Counted from the stretch's first letter, positions 29,029 through 39,395 are shown. The stretch is DNA of 40,531 nt from Tieghemiomyces parasiticus (GCA_027575765.1 JANBPT010000366.1:1-40531), one strand, 5' to 3'. Numbers and translations: made by a program. Notes: generated by a model from the letters alone, not told the origin.

Positions 29029-31026
29029 CTATCCGAACCTGGTCTGGATCCGAGCGCGGTCCACCGTCTCGTCCGGAGTGAGTAGCCCGTTCGCTGTCGT
29101 GAAGGGTGTCGTACTCAGCACCAGTGACCCGGGTACGGCTTCCGCCGGTAGATGGAACTCGGCGGCCACGCGTTTTAGGTCGGTAAGGATCTCGGCCAGC
29201 ACGGCCGGGTTTTGGGCCACGGTAGCCAGGGCGTAGCGGGTCGTCGTGCGCTTGGCCCAGGCATACAGGGCCGCGTGGTGCGGGACGATCGCGGCGCGCA
29301 GGGGCCCCCCGGTTTGTGGAGCGTAGACGGCGACTTGGGTGACGTAGGGACTGGCACGCAGCACGTTTTCCACCGAGTCCAAGTCCACGGTAGCGCCCGA
29401 GGGCAGCGTGACCGTCTTGCCCACCAGTTGCAAGGTACAATTGGGCAGCATACGCGCTTGTTGACCGGTGGGGCACCACGCGGCAGGGTCGACATGTGTG
29501 GCGAGCGGACGGAAGACGCCCGGGCCACGGATGTACAATTCACCGGCTGGCTCGTCATCATCGTTTCGCTCCGATGCCCGGACCAGCTTCACCTCGAGGC
29601 TCGGGACGGGCGCACCGGCGTGCGGACCGAATGGTTCAGCGTAGTCGCCCCAAACGGTAGCGCTGGTAAGGGAACCGGTGGCCGGGTCTCCGCGGGTCAG
29701 CAGAACCTGGCAGGCCAGGACGGCCCGGAAGAAGTCGGCAGCACCCCGGGTGGCTGCGGCTCCGTCAGCCACCAGGACCCGCACGTCGCCACCCAGAGCC
29801 GCGCGGAAGTGACGGAAGTAGACCAGGTCGTAGAATGAGGAGGTAACCAGGCGACCGGCCGCAACCAAGGCAAGTTTGCGCCGCAGGCTGGCGCGACAGA
29901 GCTGAGCCTCAAGGGTGGCATACCGGTCAATATGGTCGAGGAGGGCGGCATACAGACCCTGGTAAAGGCTTGGCGCCAGACGTATCACGGTGGGCCGAGA
30001 GAGGTAGGCGGCAGCGCTGACGGCTTCGGCGGTGGGGAAGGTACCTACCACGACGCTGCCGCCGCTCTGGCTGACGGCATGGACCAGGGCCAGGGCCACT
30101 GGGTCGGTGAATGGGGCTGCGGCTAGGTATCGGTCCGTCGAGGCCAAGGCGACGCGGGCGGGGAAGAGCGAGCGGGCCACGGTGGCGGTAAGAACGGTGA
30201 GTTGATGATGGGTGGCGGCCATGGCACGCCAGTTACCATCACCTTCCATGGTGAGCTGGATATGTGCCACCTGGTCGGCCATAGGTGGAACTGGCAGGTT
30301 GTCGCCGGCAGGCTCCGTGCTGGCGTCCGCGTCGGTCTCGGGCCAGGCGGTGCAGTTTAGGGGCAAGCCAACGGAGACCAGGTCTACGGGGCCGCCTTCC
30401 GTGGGGGGTAGCGGAACGGTGATGAGGTGGGTCACGGTTGTAAGTACATCGCGTACGGCGACGGGGACCTGGGTCGGTAGTACTAGGGTGTCAGCTTGCG
30501 CGGCTTTAAGCGCCGCGACTAAGTCGGCCGGGGGGCAATCTGGCGACACGGGTATGACGGCGTGGCCCAAGCGGAGCAGGGCGTAGTACGCTAGGAGCCA
30601 CTCGACGGACGGGGCCAACATGAGGGCTACCCGCCGCGGGGTGGGGCCGAGAGTGGCGTGGAGGCCGGCGGCAACGTGGTGCAAACGGTTTCTAAAGGTC
30701 GCGTAGGGCAGGTTGACAAACGTCGGTTCAGCGCCCCCCGAGACCTGCATATGGAGGAAGGCCTTGTCTGGCAGTGCGGTGGTGGGGTGCCACCAGTCCC
30801 GGAGGGGCGGGAGACCCGCGGGGGTCTCGCCTAGAAGAGGTAGGCCGTGCGGGGTGGCCTTGGCGCGGTACACGGCCGACTCGCCTGGTTGGCGCACAAA
30901 ACTCACGTCGCTCTGCTGGCGGAGCACAGCCGGGTGCACGTCGGGGTCACTGGGCTGGCGTAGGTAAACGTAACCAACGGCGGCCACCACGGCGCCGAGG
31001 GCCACGGTACTGTACTCGAGAGGCAT
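29029..31026 (-). CDS. long-chain acyl-CoA-synthetase-like protein, probably catalytically dead
   Basis: Intronless, 665 aa from the ATG at 31026. An N-terminal anchor (STVALGAVVAAVGYVYL) is followed by the ANL adenylate-forming fold in the order of ACSL/Faa enzymes: PDKAFLHM, RVALMLAPSVEWLLAYYALL (about 132-151), FYDLVYFRHFRAALGGDVRV (398-417), GELYIRGPGVFRPLAT (495-510), LDSVENVLRASPYVTQVAVY (549-568) and TTANGLLTP (643-651). The catalytic motifs are altered: the Thr/Ser/Gly-rich P-loop is replaced by LTMEGDGNWRAMAATHH (258-274), the YGxTE motif by TRGDPATGS (444-452), the DGW-TGD motif by AWCPTGQQ, and the conserved C-terminal lysine region reads NGLLTPDETVDR. The frame is intact, so this looks like a maintained pseudoenzyme. 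It is expected on ER, peroxisome or lipid-droplet membrane. Confidence 0.82.
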   Translation of the reverse strand: MPLEYSTVALGAVVAAVGYVYLRQPSDPDVHPAVLRQQSDVSFVRQPGESAVYRAKATPHGLPLLGETPAGLPPLRDWWHPTTALPDKAFLHMQVSGGAEPTFVNLPYATFRNRLHHVAAGLHATLGPTPRRVALMLAPSVEWLLAYYALLRLGHAVIPVSPDCPPADLVAALKAAQADTLVLPTQVPVAVRDVLTTVTHLITVPLPPTEGGPVDLVSVGLPLNCTAWPETDADASTEPAGDNLPVPPMADQVAHIQLTMEGDGNWRAMAATHHQLTVLTATVARSLFPARVALASTDRYLAAAPFTDPVALALVHAVSQSGGSVVVGTFPTAEAVSAAAYLSRPTVIRLAPSLYQGLYAALLDHIDRYATLEAQLCRASLRRKLALVAAGRLVTSSFYDLVYFRHFRAALGGDVRVLVADGAAATRGAADFFRAVLACQVLLTRGDPATGSLTSATVWGDYAEPFGPHAGAPVPSLEVKLVRASERNDDDEPAGELYIRGPGVFRPLATHVDPAAWCPTGQQARMLPNCTLQLVGKTVTLPSGATVDLDSVENVLRASPYVTQVAVYAPQTGGPLRAAIVPHHAALYAWAKRTTTRYALATVAQNPAVLAEILTDLKRVAAEFHLPAEAVPGSLVLSTTPFTTANGLLTPDETVDRARIQTRFG

Positions 31027-32052
31027 GCGGGTGGTGAGGAAATGGAGTGGGAAGGTTGGGGGCGGGTGCAAGGGTCCGTTGTGGAAATGAAGGCGGAAAA
31101 GGTGGAGAAAGAGAGAGGGAGAGAGAAGGGCTGTGTGGGCGTTGGAGGAGGAAGGTAAGAGGAGCGAGCGGTCGCTGGGTCACGTCGGACGCACCGGCGA
31201 GTCGGGTCGTACAGGCCCGGTAGCAAAACGGCGGCGTCGGAAGACGAAAGGATGGTCGGTCGGTCGGGCTTCTGGAGTGAGACTGCAACCATAGCGGCCC
31301 GCTGTCGGCCCCTCCCGCGGTAATGGTTGGACCCTTGGGCCGCCAGGTTTCCCAGGCACCCTGGTCCCGCCGCCGGTTCTCTTGGCCCCTAATCCTTCTC
31401 TGGGCCACACGCCACGCAGCGTTTATGCCCAGTGCACCAAAAAAGGCTGGTGTGCCTTTCCCCCAAAGTCAGGTCGGCTTCCGGGGAGGCGTGAGTCTCA
31501 GCACGCACGGGTCTGGCAGGATGTTGCTACATCGTCGGGATGTGCTGTTCATCGTGCTGCTACCCGTCGTCCCCGCCTCCGGGCCACCTGCCGGATAGTC
31601 CTGCCTGGCAGACGGCGGATAGGGAGGGGTCGGTTGGACGCGAACAGACTCACGCGGGCGATAGGGGGGGCGCAGGGCTCGGGGTATATAGCGTGACCGG
31701 CTCTTGCTCAGACCTTGTACCCGGTGGCGTCGCCACCACCCCCGACGTTAGCAAGCCCAATCGGGACTTGGCAAAGGATAGCCCAGGTTTCCAATTGGGT
31801 TGGTTGAAGGTTATATATTGAGTTGGGAGAACCATGGAATGAAAATAGGACTGGCAAAGTCCTAACTAGTTTTATATCAAATAAACGGCGCTGAGCAGCC
31901 GGTTAACGCGACCGGGTGCGAAGGAGAAATGTAAGAGAGATGGAAAGGGCTGGGGGGGGGAGTGCTTAAAAGGCTGGGCGGACGAACGGGTAGGGGAGAG
32001 GCGAGGAGGGGGCATTAGCTACAAGGGGTGGAAAACAGGCAGGGCGCAACAG
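31027..32052. other. intergenic, no gene recognised
   Basis: The first 250 bases are G/A-rich on the plus strand (C/T-rich leader of the ACSL-like gene). A ten-base G run lies near 31951-31960. No gene supported. Confidence 0.45.
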
Positions 32053-32631
32053 TTATTTTTTGTACTTGAGCCCATAATCCTTTTCGCGTCGGAAAAGCAG
32101 GATGTGGGGCTCGGGGGCGTGGACCATATAGTGGACCCAACCCGGTGACTGCTGAACGCCTAGAGAGCGCCATTCCTGCTCCGACATGAGTTTGTTGGGT
32201 GGAAGGTGCCGCGCAATCTCGGCGGGGAGGGTAACATGGCTGAGGATAAGGGGGGTTGAGGTAAGTGGTAGGTGACGGGGTGGTGGTTAGGGCTGGGGCA
32301 CTAGGCGAGGGAGTGGCTCAATTTGGTGAGGAACTCGGGCCGCGCTAGGACTTTCTCCTGGAGAGTGGGTGAGTGGGCGTCGACTTACCGGTACTCGTGG
32401 TGATCGTCTGCAGTTGGGGGAGAGGATGGGTTAAAAGGCGGTGATACGATGGGAGGGGGGGGGGGGGTTAGCCGGTCGGCGGACAAGCCTGGTAGGGTGG
32501 ACCATACGCTCATCAACAGCTAGTAGCTACTTACCGCTGTAGCGTTCCGAATAGAATATGCGGCCGCTGTTCTTGGCAATGTCCTCGGCCCGCTGTTCAG
32601 GGCGGCTCGCTTTACGATCACCGTTTAACAT
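32053..32631 (-). CDS. CKS1: CKS1/Suc1, Cdk regulatory subunit
   Basis: Three exons: 32631-32535, 32407-32389 (a 19-nt microexon) and 32239-32053; 100 aa. Cks1 binds Cdk1 and docks it on phospho-threonine sites of substrates. The splices join IFYSERYS to DDHHEY and then [14 protein letters not shown], reproducing the Cks 'YSD-YEYRHV' block. Exon 3 continues with [20 protein letters not shown] and the signature [12 protein letters not shown], which contains the hinge (HxPEPH) and phosphate-binding Arg and Trp residues. The tail is [10 protein letters not shown]. Length is typical of short Cks proteins and lacks the polyglutamine tail of yeast Cks1. Intron 1 (127 nt) contains a 13-base C run in the sense strand; intron 2 is 149 nt. 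The gene is too split for a simple ORF scan to show it. Confidence 0.96.
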
Positions 32632-33332
32632 GGCGAGGGGATGATGGCAGAGGAAAGAGCGATCGGGCAGCGGAGTCGAATGGTGGCCGGATGCAATGAG
32701 GCAGTGAGGGGGATGAAGGATGGCTCTTGTTTAACAATGGTGAACAGGGGGGTGAAGGGTGTCGAAAATGTAATCTTGGTTAGGGTGAGAACCCCGACGG
32801 CGTACGGTGTGTATATGCGTCGTCCAGGCGGTCCTAAAGGCCATCGACGCGCCCAGAGAAGTGGACAGGGGCAATTGTGCGGGGCAGGAAGCTGAAGGCT
32901 GCACCCTCCTCCCTCCCTGGCGGTCAAGGAAAAAAAAAACATACGCTAGGCCACCCTGTCTCAGCATGACTGTGTGAGGCGAGGGTGGGGAGAGGGGGGG
33001 GGGAAATAACCCAGCACACGAATCATAACAATAAAAACAACACCCATTCTACTGACGGGGTGCGTCACATCGTTGCCTTTACCCATACTAGGAGTAGGCA
33101 GTTGAGCAAACCACACCTACCTGCCCTGGCTCCTCCTCCCCCTATCCATTGCTGCCCTGCTTGGGGTGAAAAATACTAGCTAACGAGCCTTTATATATAT
33201 ATTTGTATACGAAATCTTTGTTGTACAAGTTTTACTTCGGCCGACGGTGGGCTACACTTACTGCGGGTCAAGCTAAAGAAGGCTGGATACGATATAGCAG
33301 GGAGCATGGTACGAAGTAGGAAGGCGCCGGTC
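32632..33332. other. intergenic, no gene recognised
   Basis: Contains the CKS1 promoter, a ten-base G run near 32994-33003 and A/T-rich sequence at 33185-33230 (including a TATATATATA stretch). No supported gene. Confidence 0.45.
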
Positions 33333-34154
33333 CTAGTCTTGCCAATCATGACGACCCGCGCGATTATTGCTCGGGACTGGGGGCGGTGGAGTCACGGAGT
33401 CGCGGACCTGGAGACTGTCGTCGGGATGAGGACGCCGCAGCGGCTTGCCCTCCGCAACCTTTGAGCCATTGTTGTCGTTATCGCCTTCATCACTGCTGCT
33501 ATTGCCCGCGAACCAGCGCTCGGAGGGCGTGGCCAGGAAACTGTCGGTCGTCTCCACGCTAGGTGTTTTGGAGGCGCGGTTCGTGGGCTGGCGGGCGCGA
33601 CGTTCCTCCTTCTCAACCCAGCGTTCCACCACAAGGTACGACCAGGCGTTGATTTTGAACATGGCGCCGAGCAGGTCGCCCACCATGGGAATAACACCCA
33701 GGGCCAGGTCGACTAGGCGCGTCAGCATCATCCACACCAGTAGGTGCTTAGGTGTACCGATGCGGTAGGCCAGGGCGACCGGGTAGAGCGATAGGATGAA
33801 CCCTGCCGCCGCGCCGAGCACAGGTACAAGCCCAATGAGGGCCTGGAGGCCGACCTTGACCTCGGTACCCTTGAACTGACGCCCGGGACCCGCAGGCGCT
33901 GGGTCATTAGTCGCCGGTTGAGCCTTGCCCATGACACTACGGGTGACCAGACCAAGCAAGGCCAGCAGGTTGTGGAACCAGTGGCTGAAGGGCCGCACCG
34001 CCAGGGACAACGGGAACGGAACCGGGATGGTAAAACAGGTGTCGAGGAGGTGGGACGTACGTTGCATGTCGTGCAACAGGCGACGCCGGGTGGCCAGAAC
34101 CTCGGGGGTGGGCGCCGCGCCGCGGGCCTTAGTCAGGTGGCGGACCGAATCCAT
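33333..34154 (-). CDS. DUF4112 family membrane protein
   Basis: Intronless, 273 aa from the ATG at 34154. The upstream open frame is C/T-rich leader with no family content. Residues about 95-180 match DUF4112: VGLQALIGLVPVLGAAAGFI (LSLY follows) and, after YRIGTPKHLLVWMMLTRLVD, the second half ALGVIPMVGDLLGAMFKINA. The two 'G-P-G' hydrophobic hairpins probably enter the membrane as re-entrant loops. Hydrophobic segments at 40-72 may add a membrane contact. The C-terminal third is polar, with an acidic Ser/Asp/Asn tract (GNSSSDEGDNDNNGS) and a Pro-rich tail. The family is widespread in bacteria and fungi and its biochemical role is unknown. A TTTAAAA element lies about 135 bp upstream. Confidence 0.85.
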   Translation of the reverse strand: MDSVRHLTKARGAAPTPEVLATRRRLLHDMQRTSHLLDTCFTIPVPFPLSLAVRPFSHWFHNLLALLGLVTRSVMGKAQPATNDPAPAGPGRQFKGTEVKVGLQALIGLVPVLGAAAGFILSLYPVALAYRIGTPKHLLVWMMLTRLVDLALGVIPMVGDLLGAMFKINAWSYLVVERWVEKEERRARQPTNRASKTPSVETTDSFLATPSERWFAGNSSSDEGDNDNNGSKVAEGKPLRRPHPDDSLQVRDSVTPPPPVPSNNRAGRHDWQD

Positions 34155-34285
34155 ATGGGGCGAAGATGCGGGGTAAGGGAGGGGTGAGAGAGCAGAGGGT
34201 AATTGCAAGGAATGCGGCGGGGTGACTGATGGAGAGGGTAAGTGAATCGCGGACAAGCAGTCGAGCGAACTGGACGCCGCACGCC

Positions 34286-34292
34286 TTTTAAA
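34286..34292 (-). promoter_or_regulatory. possible TATA-like element of the DUF4112 gene
   Basis: Minus strand reads GGTTTAAAAGG, about 135 bp upstream of the ATG. The match is weak. Confidence 0.25.
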
Positions 34293-37218
34293 CCAACTCG
34301 TCGCAAAGGAGCCTTGCGGTGAGGGTAATGTATCCCGAGACGACGTCAGAAGGACTCCCGTTGACGTCACCACCCCGGGCCGAAGAGTGCGGGGGCGTTA
34401 CCTTTCATAGGTTTGCCTGTAGGGTCCTTGGCCTCGCCAAATGACGTCCTCCCTGCCTCCTCTTGGCGGGGAGAGGGGGTCTACCACGCGGGCGCAGGAG
34501 TGGCTTCCCACCGGTTTCGTTATCCTGCTCAGCATCCCATCCGCTTACGACAAGGGGTGGCAATCGGACTTTGATATGTCAGTGGCGCCGTCAGGACGTG
34601 ATCATTGACGAGGTTTGGTGTGTTTAAAAGAGCAAGCCCTACGGCCGGTAAGCCATGGGCAGGTGGCGGATGACGGTATGCAATCCGTGGCGTCTAAGCG
34701 TCGATCTAACAAGTAGAGTAGGCCACTCACCACGGCCTACCCATGTGGCCACACTAGACGACCCGGACCCACGTGTCGGGCGGAAGAGATATCGAGTTGA
34801 CCGTGCCTCGATCCCCCGCTACGAAGCCAACCCTGTCCCGCTTGTAGAGGTGAGCGGGGTCTGATGCGGCGGACTGTAAACGACCTCATCAGCATTACGT
34901 CCGTTGATTCAGTATCCTGGCTAGGATCGGCTGGGTCCTGGCCGCATAGGCCAAGAGAATTGGTGCCCCCTATCGCATGCATCTAGCCCTGCGGAGTATC
35001 CTACTGGCACCGGCTTCAGTCCTGGGAAGCCGAATCTCCACAACTGACCCACCTCCCCCTACAGGGCTGCTCAGCATCCCCGTCGTCTAACGACACTCCA
35101 CACCCGCCTTACAAGCTACAGTGTCCCGTTCAAACTAAGGTACGGATTGTCGTTCACGTACACCTACGACCCTCAATCAGCTGGCCGGCCGGCTGACCTT
35201 CATAATCGCGGACATTGGCGCAACCCCACCCTCAAGTACGTTGCCACAGGCAGGTACTGGGATGGCATTGGCGAACGGGGCCAATCAAGTCGCCGCCAGG
35301 AGGTGAAGGTTGCGCGTGCGGTGCGCTGCGGGGTGTGTGGCACATCACGCCTCACCCAGCCGGGGAACCACTACCTCCATCCTATCAAAGGTTTAAAGGA
35401 AGCGGACGAGCGCGTAAAGAATTTGGCCTACTGACCATCCTTTTTTTTCCCTCTCTACTCCAGGGTAATGGGCCAGGGTATGTACAGGCAAGGAAATATC
35501 AGTCTAGCCCTCATGTCACTAACCCCTTTTTATAGTCCAGCAAGAATCCATTATAATGCTGGGCTAGTCAGTTTCCCAGGTCTCCCACTACGAAATTTGG
35601 TCGCCAATTACCAACCCTAGTTTCCTTATTTAATAGTCTGGCTTTGTAAAATTATAAGTCTGTGCGGCGACATTACACTCCAACGACTGACAAAAAGGGG
35701 CACCTTTGGTTTAGTGTCTTCTGCCCGATAGGTTCCCGGCAGCCATAGGCTCTGGGCTTTGTGGGCCTTGGAGTTATTCACACGTAATTGTGTACGGATT
35801 GCCGGCCGATTAGTCGTTCCCCTCCATATGGACATCTTCCTCCTTCAGTCGGTTGCTTGTTGGGGCCCTCTCCTTCGATACGTACCCGCGGTCGCTGGTT
35901 CAACAGTTAAAATTTCCACTAGGACCGGATTCTCCCGTTGCGTATTTCTTTTTGTTTGAGGCGAACTTGATAATTTTACAAAGAGGTACCGCTTGACACG
36001 GCAGGGCGATAGAGTCGGATCCTGGTCACTGCCAATGGCCTTGAAATATCGGCGTCCCAATCAAAGGGGGCGGGAAAGGTACAGCTCAACCCCTGGGTTT
36101 CTTAGACAGGCGAAATATTTTGTATGTGTGGCTCATGGCCCTTCTGGCAGGTAGGATGGGCTGGAATCTAGACGGACCCTGAACCACGGTGTCGACCCTA
36201 GCCCGCTGATTGAATCGAGGGAGCCGAATGGAAGCAAGACAGCTTTCACATTCCAACCTTCAGGGGCACAACCCAGTCTAAGGCGGGTCCCTGGTTGGGA
36301 TCGGAGAGGTGCAATAGTGCAGCCCACCAAGACAAATAGCAGGGCCGAAAGTGGGAGAAGAAAATACCCTTCTGCTAGATATATAATAGACCTGTGGGTA
36401 CGCCCAGGGAACAGGTAGCCCGTAAGAACACCTGACCGGTTTTGCCCATGTACTATACATAGCGTCGCGTTTAGGTTAGCGTGAACAGATTTCTATTGTT
36501 GCTGTGTACCTGAGAAGTGTAGTTTCATTGCTGCGCTGGAGATGAAATGATGGTGAATATATCATTAATGGTTATGTATCGCTGTAAAGTACATGGTTGG
36601 TGGGAATATGGGGCGTCTAGGCTTGGTTTTATATATTGAGATGCCCAGATCTAACAAGGGAACAGTCAAAAGTTGTTACGTCTACTTTGAACCGTGACCT
36701 ACACCATTTGATAGCCCTTTCGTTACTGTCAAACGCAGTGTGCGTCGTTTAAGCGTGTGGGCCTTAGTTTCCGAGTTATGTTTGTAATTTTAGGGTGCTG
36801 AGAGCTTTACACGGTAAAATGTATGACTTAAGAAGCAGCTAAAATTTATGTAAAGCGCACCAAGATCTGACAGCCGGTCCCGCTTTCAAAAGAACCATTA
36901 GCACAGTATAGGGAGTTCAGGAATATGCAGTCGGAGCGGAGGTTTCCAAATCTGCAATGCAAAGGGGAATTAGATAACTATTGACGGAGTTAAAAAGCAA
37001 GTAAAACCCGTAATGTGTACCATTAAACGAGCTTAGGGGGATATTGCTACTAGACTTTACTAACGGGATAATGCCAACGGATGACACTACAGGATGAGAT
37101 AACGAATAAGCTGCTGCCTTCTGTGTTGCATACTTGGGCCCGGCTTTTATAGATGCTACAAAAACTTGTGATAATTTTATAAGTCAAATGGTGTTTATTA
37201 AATATAGTCTCCACCACT
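34293..37218. other. gene-poor region with falling GC
   Basis: Nearly 3 kb without a gene I can support. One stretch (35066-35434, +) stays open for 122 codons after a plausible acceptor (CCTACAG) and ends in VRCGVCGTSRL followed by a polar tail. I recognise no family and could not join it in phase to the open stretch ending at 34849. From about 35,450 rightward the sequence becomes A/T-richer, consistent with transposon remains. Confidence 0.4.
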
Positions 37219-37722
37219 CTATACCACTCGGCCAGCCCTTTTTATCCATCTACCAATACAGACTCTATAGTCATTTGGTTGGAGCTTGGCTAACTGCAAT
37301 TGCCAGGCGTCCACAACTGCCTCCACTGTGCTGAACTTCTTGTCCCTCAGCCGCTGTTTGATATTCCTGAACAGCCAGAAGTCGCAAGGGGGCAAGATCA
37401 GTGCTGTAGGGAGGGGCTGGCAGAAGTTTGAGTTTAGAGTCGGAAAGGTAGGCCTGGGTAGCTGCAGCACGATGTGGTGGTGCATTATCATGGTGAAGCT
37501 GCAGGGGGAAACGGTCCAGACTTCCACGTGCCTCCACCCAGGCCTGGATCATGGGCTTCAGCCCGTACTCTACATAGAGTTTGGCGGAGACCTTGACACC
37601 AGGGGGCTTGACACTCAGGTGTAATAGGTCACGCCTGATGAAATAAATGGTCAGCATCACCTTGGGTGTGGTATGACCTTGGCGGGTCTCAGTTGGGACA
37701 GGGCCACCTTTAGGACACTGTA
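37219..37722 (-). pseudogene. mariner-type transposase fragment, frameshifted
   Basis: The minus strand encodes the C-terminal half of a Tc1/mariner DDE transposase. In order it reads KVMLTIYFIRRDLLHLSV (the 'KVM-T-F' block), then LQLHHDNAPPHRAAAT (second catalytic Asp in HHDNAPPH), then PPYSTDLAP. At about 37386-37387 one extra base shifts the frame; the next frame continues with CDFWLFRNIKQRLRDKKFST and VEAVVDAWQLQLAKL. The third catalytic Asp is in the CDFWLF block. The N-terminal half (DNA-binding HTH and first Asp) is missing. It is a dead remnant. CpG dinucleotides still occur here, unlike in the adjoining block to the right. Confidence 0.8.
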
Positions 37723-37818
37723 AAGTGGACTGGAATTAGATAGACAGTCTTGCCTTCATAGGAACCTTTTAATTAAATTTTTCTGTACAGCACTTCCAGA
37801 ATTTATTTTCACATATTT

Positions 37819-39395
37819 TTAGCAGATGGGATTACAGTCTATATGATACTCATTAAAGAAGTGGTGGAAGCAAAGTGGGTATTCACACAAAGGGCAGCAA
37901 AGAAATGATGGTGACAAACAATATTCACAGTAGGTTGGGATTCTTCCCTTGAAGGCAAACTGGGAAATGGAGGTGAATTCAGGTGGCTCCCCAGGAACAT
38001 ATCCAGAATTGTGCCAGGCATACCTGACAAGAGGCTGGTAGACAGGGCCCCCCATCTGGTAGTGTACTAGAGACTGCAACTTGATGATGGTATTCCTACC
38101 CCATGAGGAATCTCAAGTTGGTGGAGCATAATGTAGTCATAAACTTGCTTGATTATGTACTTCCAATAGAAGTTGAATGCCACATCCAAGGGCTGGGCAA
38201 CACCAGTAGTCCTAGCAGGAATAATTACCCTGGTAGAAGTGAGTGGGTCAGTTTGTGGAGTGCCATCACCAGGTGGAGGAAAGGCAGTAGAGAAGACCTC
38301 ATCAGAAGTCTGGCCACCCCATGAATCAAGGAGCAGAAGGGAGTGGCCAGTGACACAAGGCCTTAGAAGCTCACTTGCATACACCTTGGCCAAAGCCTTG
38401 CTCAACTTCCCAGACTTGCTGCACACCATCACCACATTGTTGGCCTGGAATGAACTGGGCTCAACAACTACTCCAAACTTACCCCCAGATTCCTGCAGGC
38501 AAAGGAACAGTTTACCTACCAAGTGGCCACCTAGACTGATGGTGGGCTGGACAGTGTAGGAGTGGGTGGTGTGATTCACACTATTTACCATAAGTAAAGT
38601 GTGCTTCTCTCCTTTGGCAGACAGGGTCCTGGTGGACTTCATCTCATAGTTGAAGCCCATTTGGTCTGTGTTGAACACCTGGGATGGGAGAAAGGCTGGG
38701 AGGTGGCCCTGGATATGAAGGGCAAATTCCTGGGCAATCTTTAGGACATTGGCCTGGCTCCTGAAGGCCTTGGCTCCCAGAACCTTGGTGACCTTGCAAG
38801 AAGTGATACCATAGCCAGTCTTGAAGCAAGTAACCCATGAAGAAGATATCAGGTTAGTGACATTGAAGTCAATAGCATGCATTTTGGCCCACCTACATAG
38901 ATCAAGGTCATGGACAGGCAGGCCAGCTTCCCTGGCAGCCTGGAACTGGGTGATGAGGGCCTCCTTGACTGCCTGGACTCGCACCCTTTTGGAGCCATGG
39001 TTAGCCACATTCTCCCCAATCCTGGCCAGGTGGGTTCTAGTGAGATTGCAACCCTTGTGATGGTTATTGAGGGCCTTGCAGGGTGACTTTGAGATGAGTT
39101 TGAGGTGCTGGTAATCCTCCCAGATTTGCTCTTGCTTGGCCATGGGCATAGTGGAGAGGGAAGTGTGGCCAGATCTCTGGAAGTATAAGCCAGGTTGCCA
39201 TAAAGGTTCATGCAGGTGTTCTGGCACTTTGAAATCAAGGGAGTCTGAATATTCTTCAGAGGATGAAGATGGTTTAGGTCTAGAATCAATAAAGTCCAAG
39301 ACATCCAAAGCAAGTTTAGTGTCCAGATCAGAAGGTGCAAGAGTGGGGTCATATTCTGCAAGGAGGAGAATGAGGGCATTGATGAGGCCAGACAT
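37819..39395 (-). mobile_element. pogo/Tigger-type transposase with C-terminal Cys/His cluster, one frameshift
   Basis: From the ATG at 39395 a 442-residue frame runs to 38067, and the reading continues in another frame to 37819. The N-terminus has a CENP-B/Tc5-like DNA-binding region (KQEQIWEDYQHLKLI to SSSWVTCFKTGYGITSCKVT). The DDE-type catalytic core has Asp244 (FNTDQMGFNYEM), Asp357 (LLLLDSWGGQTSDE) and a third Asp404 in TTGVAQPLDVAFNFYWKYII. A one-base slip within about 38085-38110 breaks the frame; beyond it come IIKLQSLVHYQ, RYAWHNSGY and a cysteine-rich tail (CEYC, LCCPLCEYPLCFHHFF) resembling a zinc-binding module. The two catalytic Asp after the HTH are 113 apart and the last pair 47, longer than classic pogo. 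I could not define terminal repeats with confidence. Confidence 0.8.

Noticed and set aside
29212..29838. 208-codon plus-strand frame inside the ACSL-like gene
   Set aside because: Shadow of the minus-strand gene, without family resemblance.
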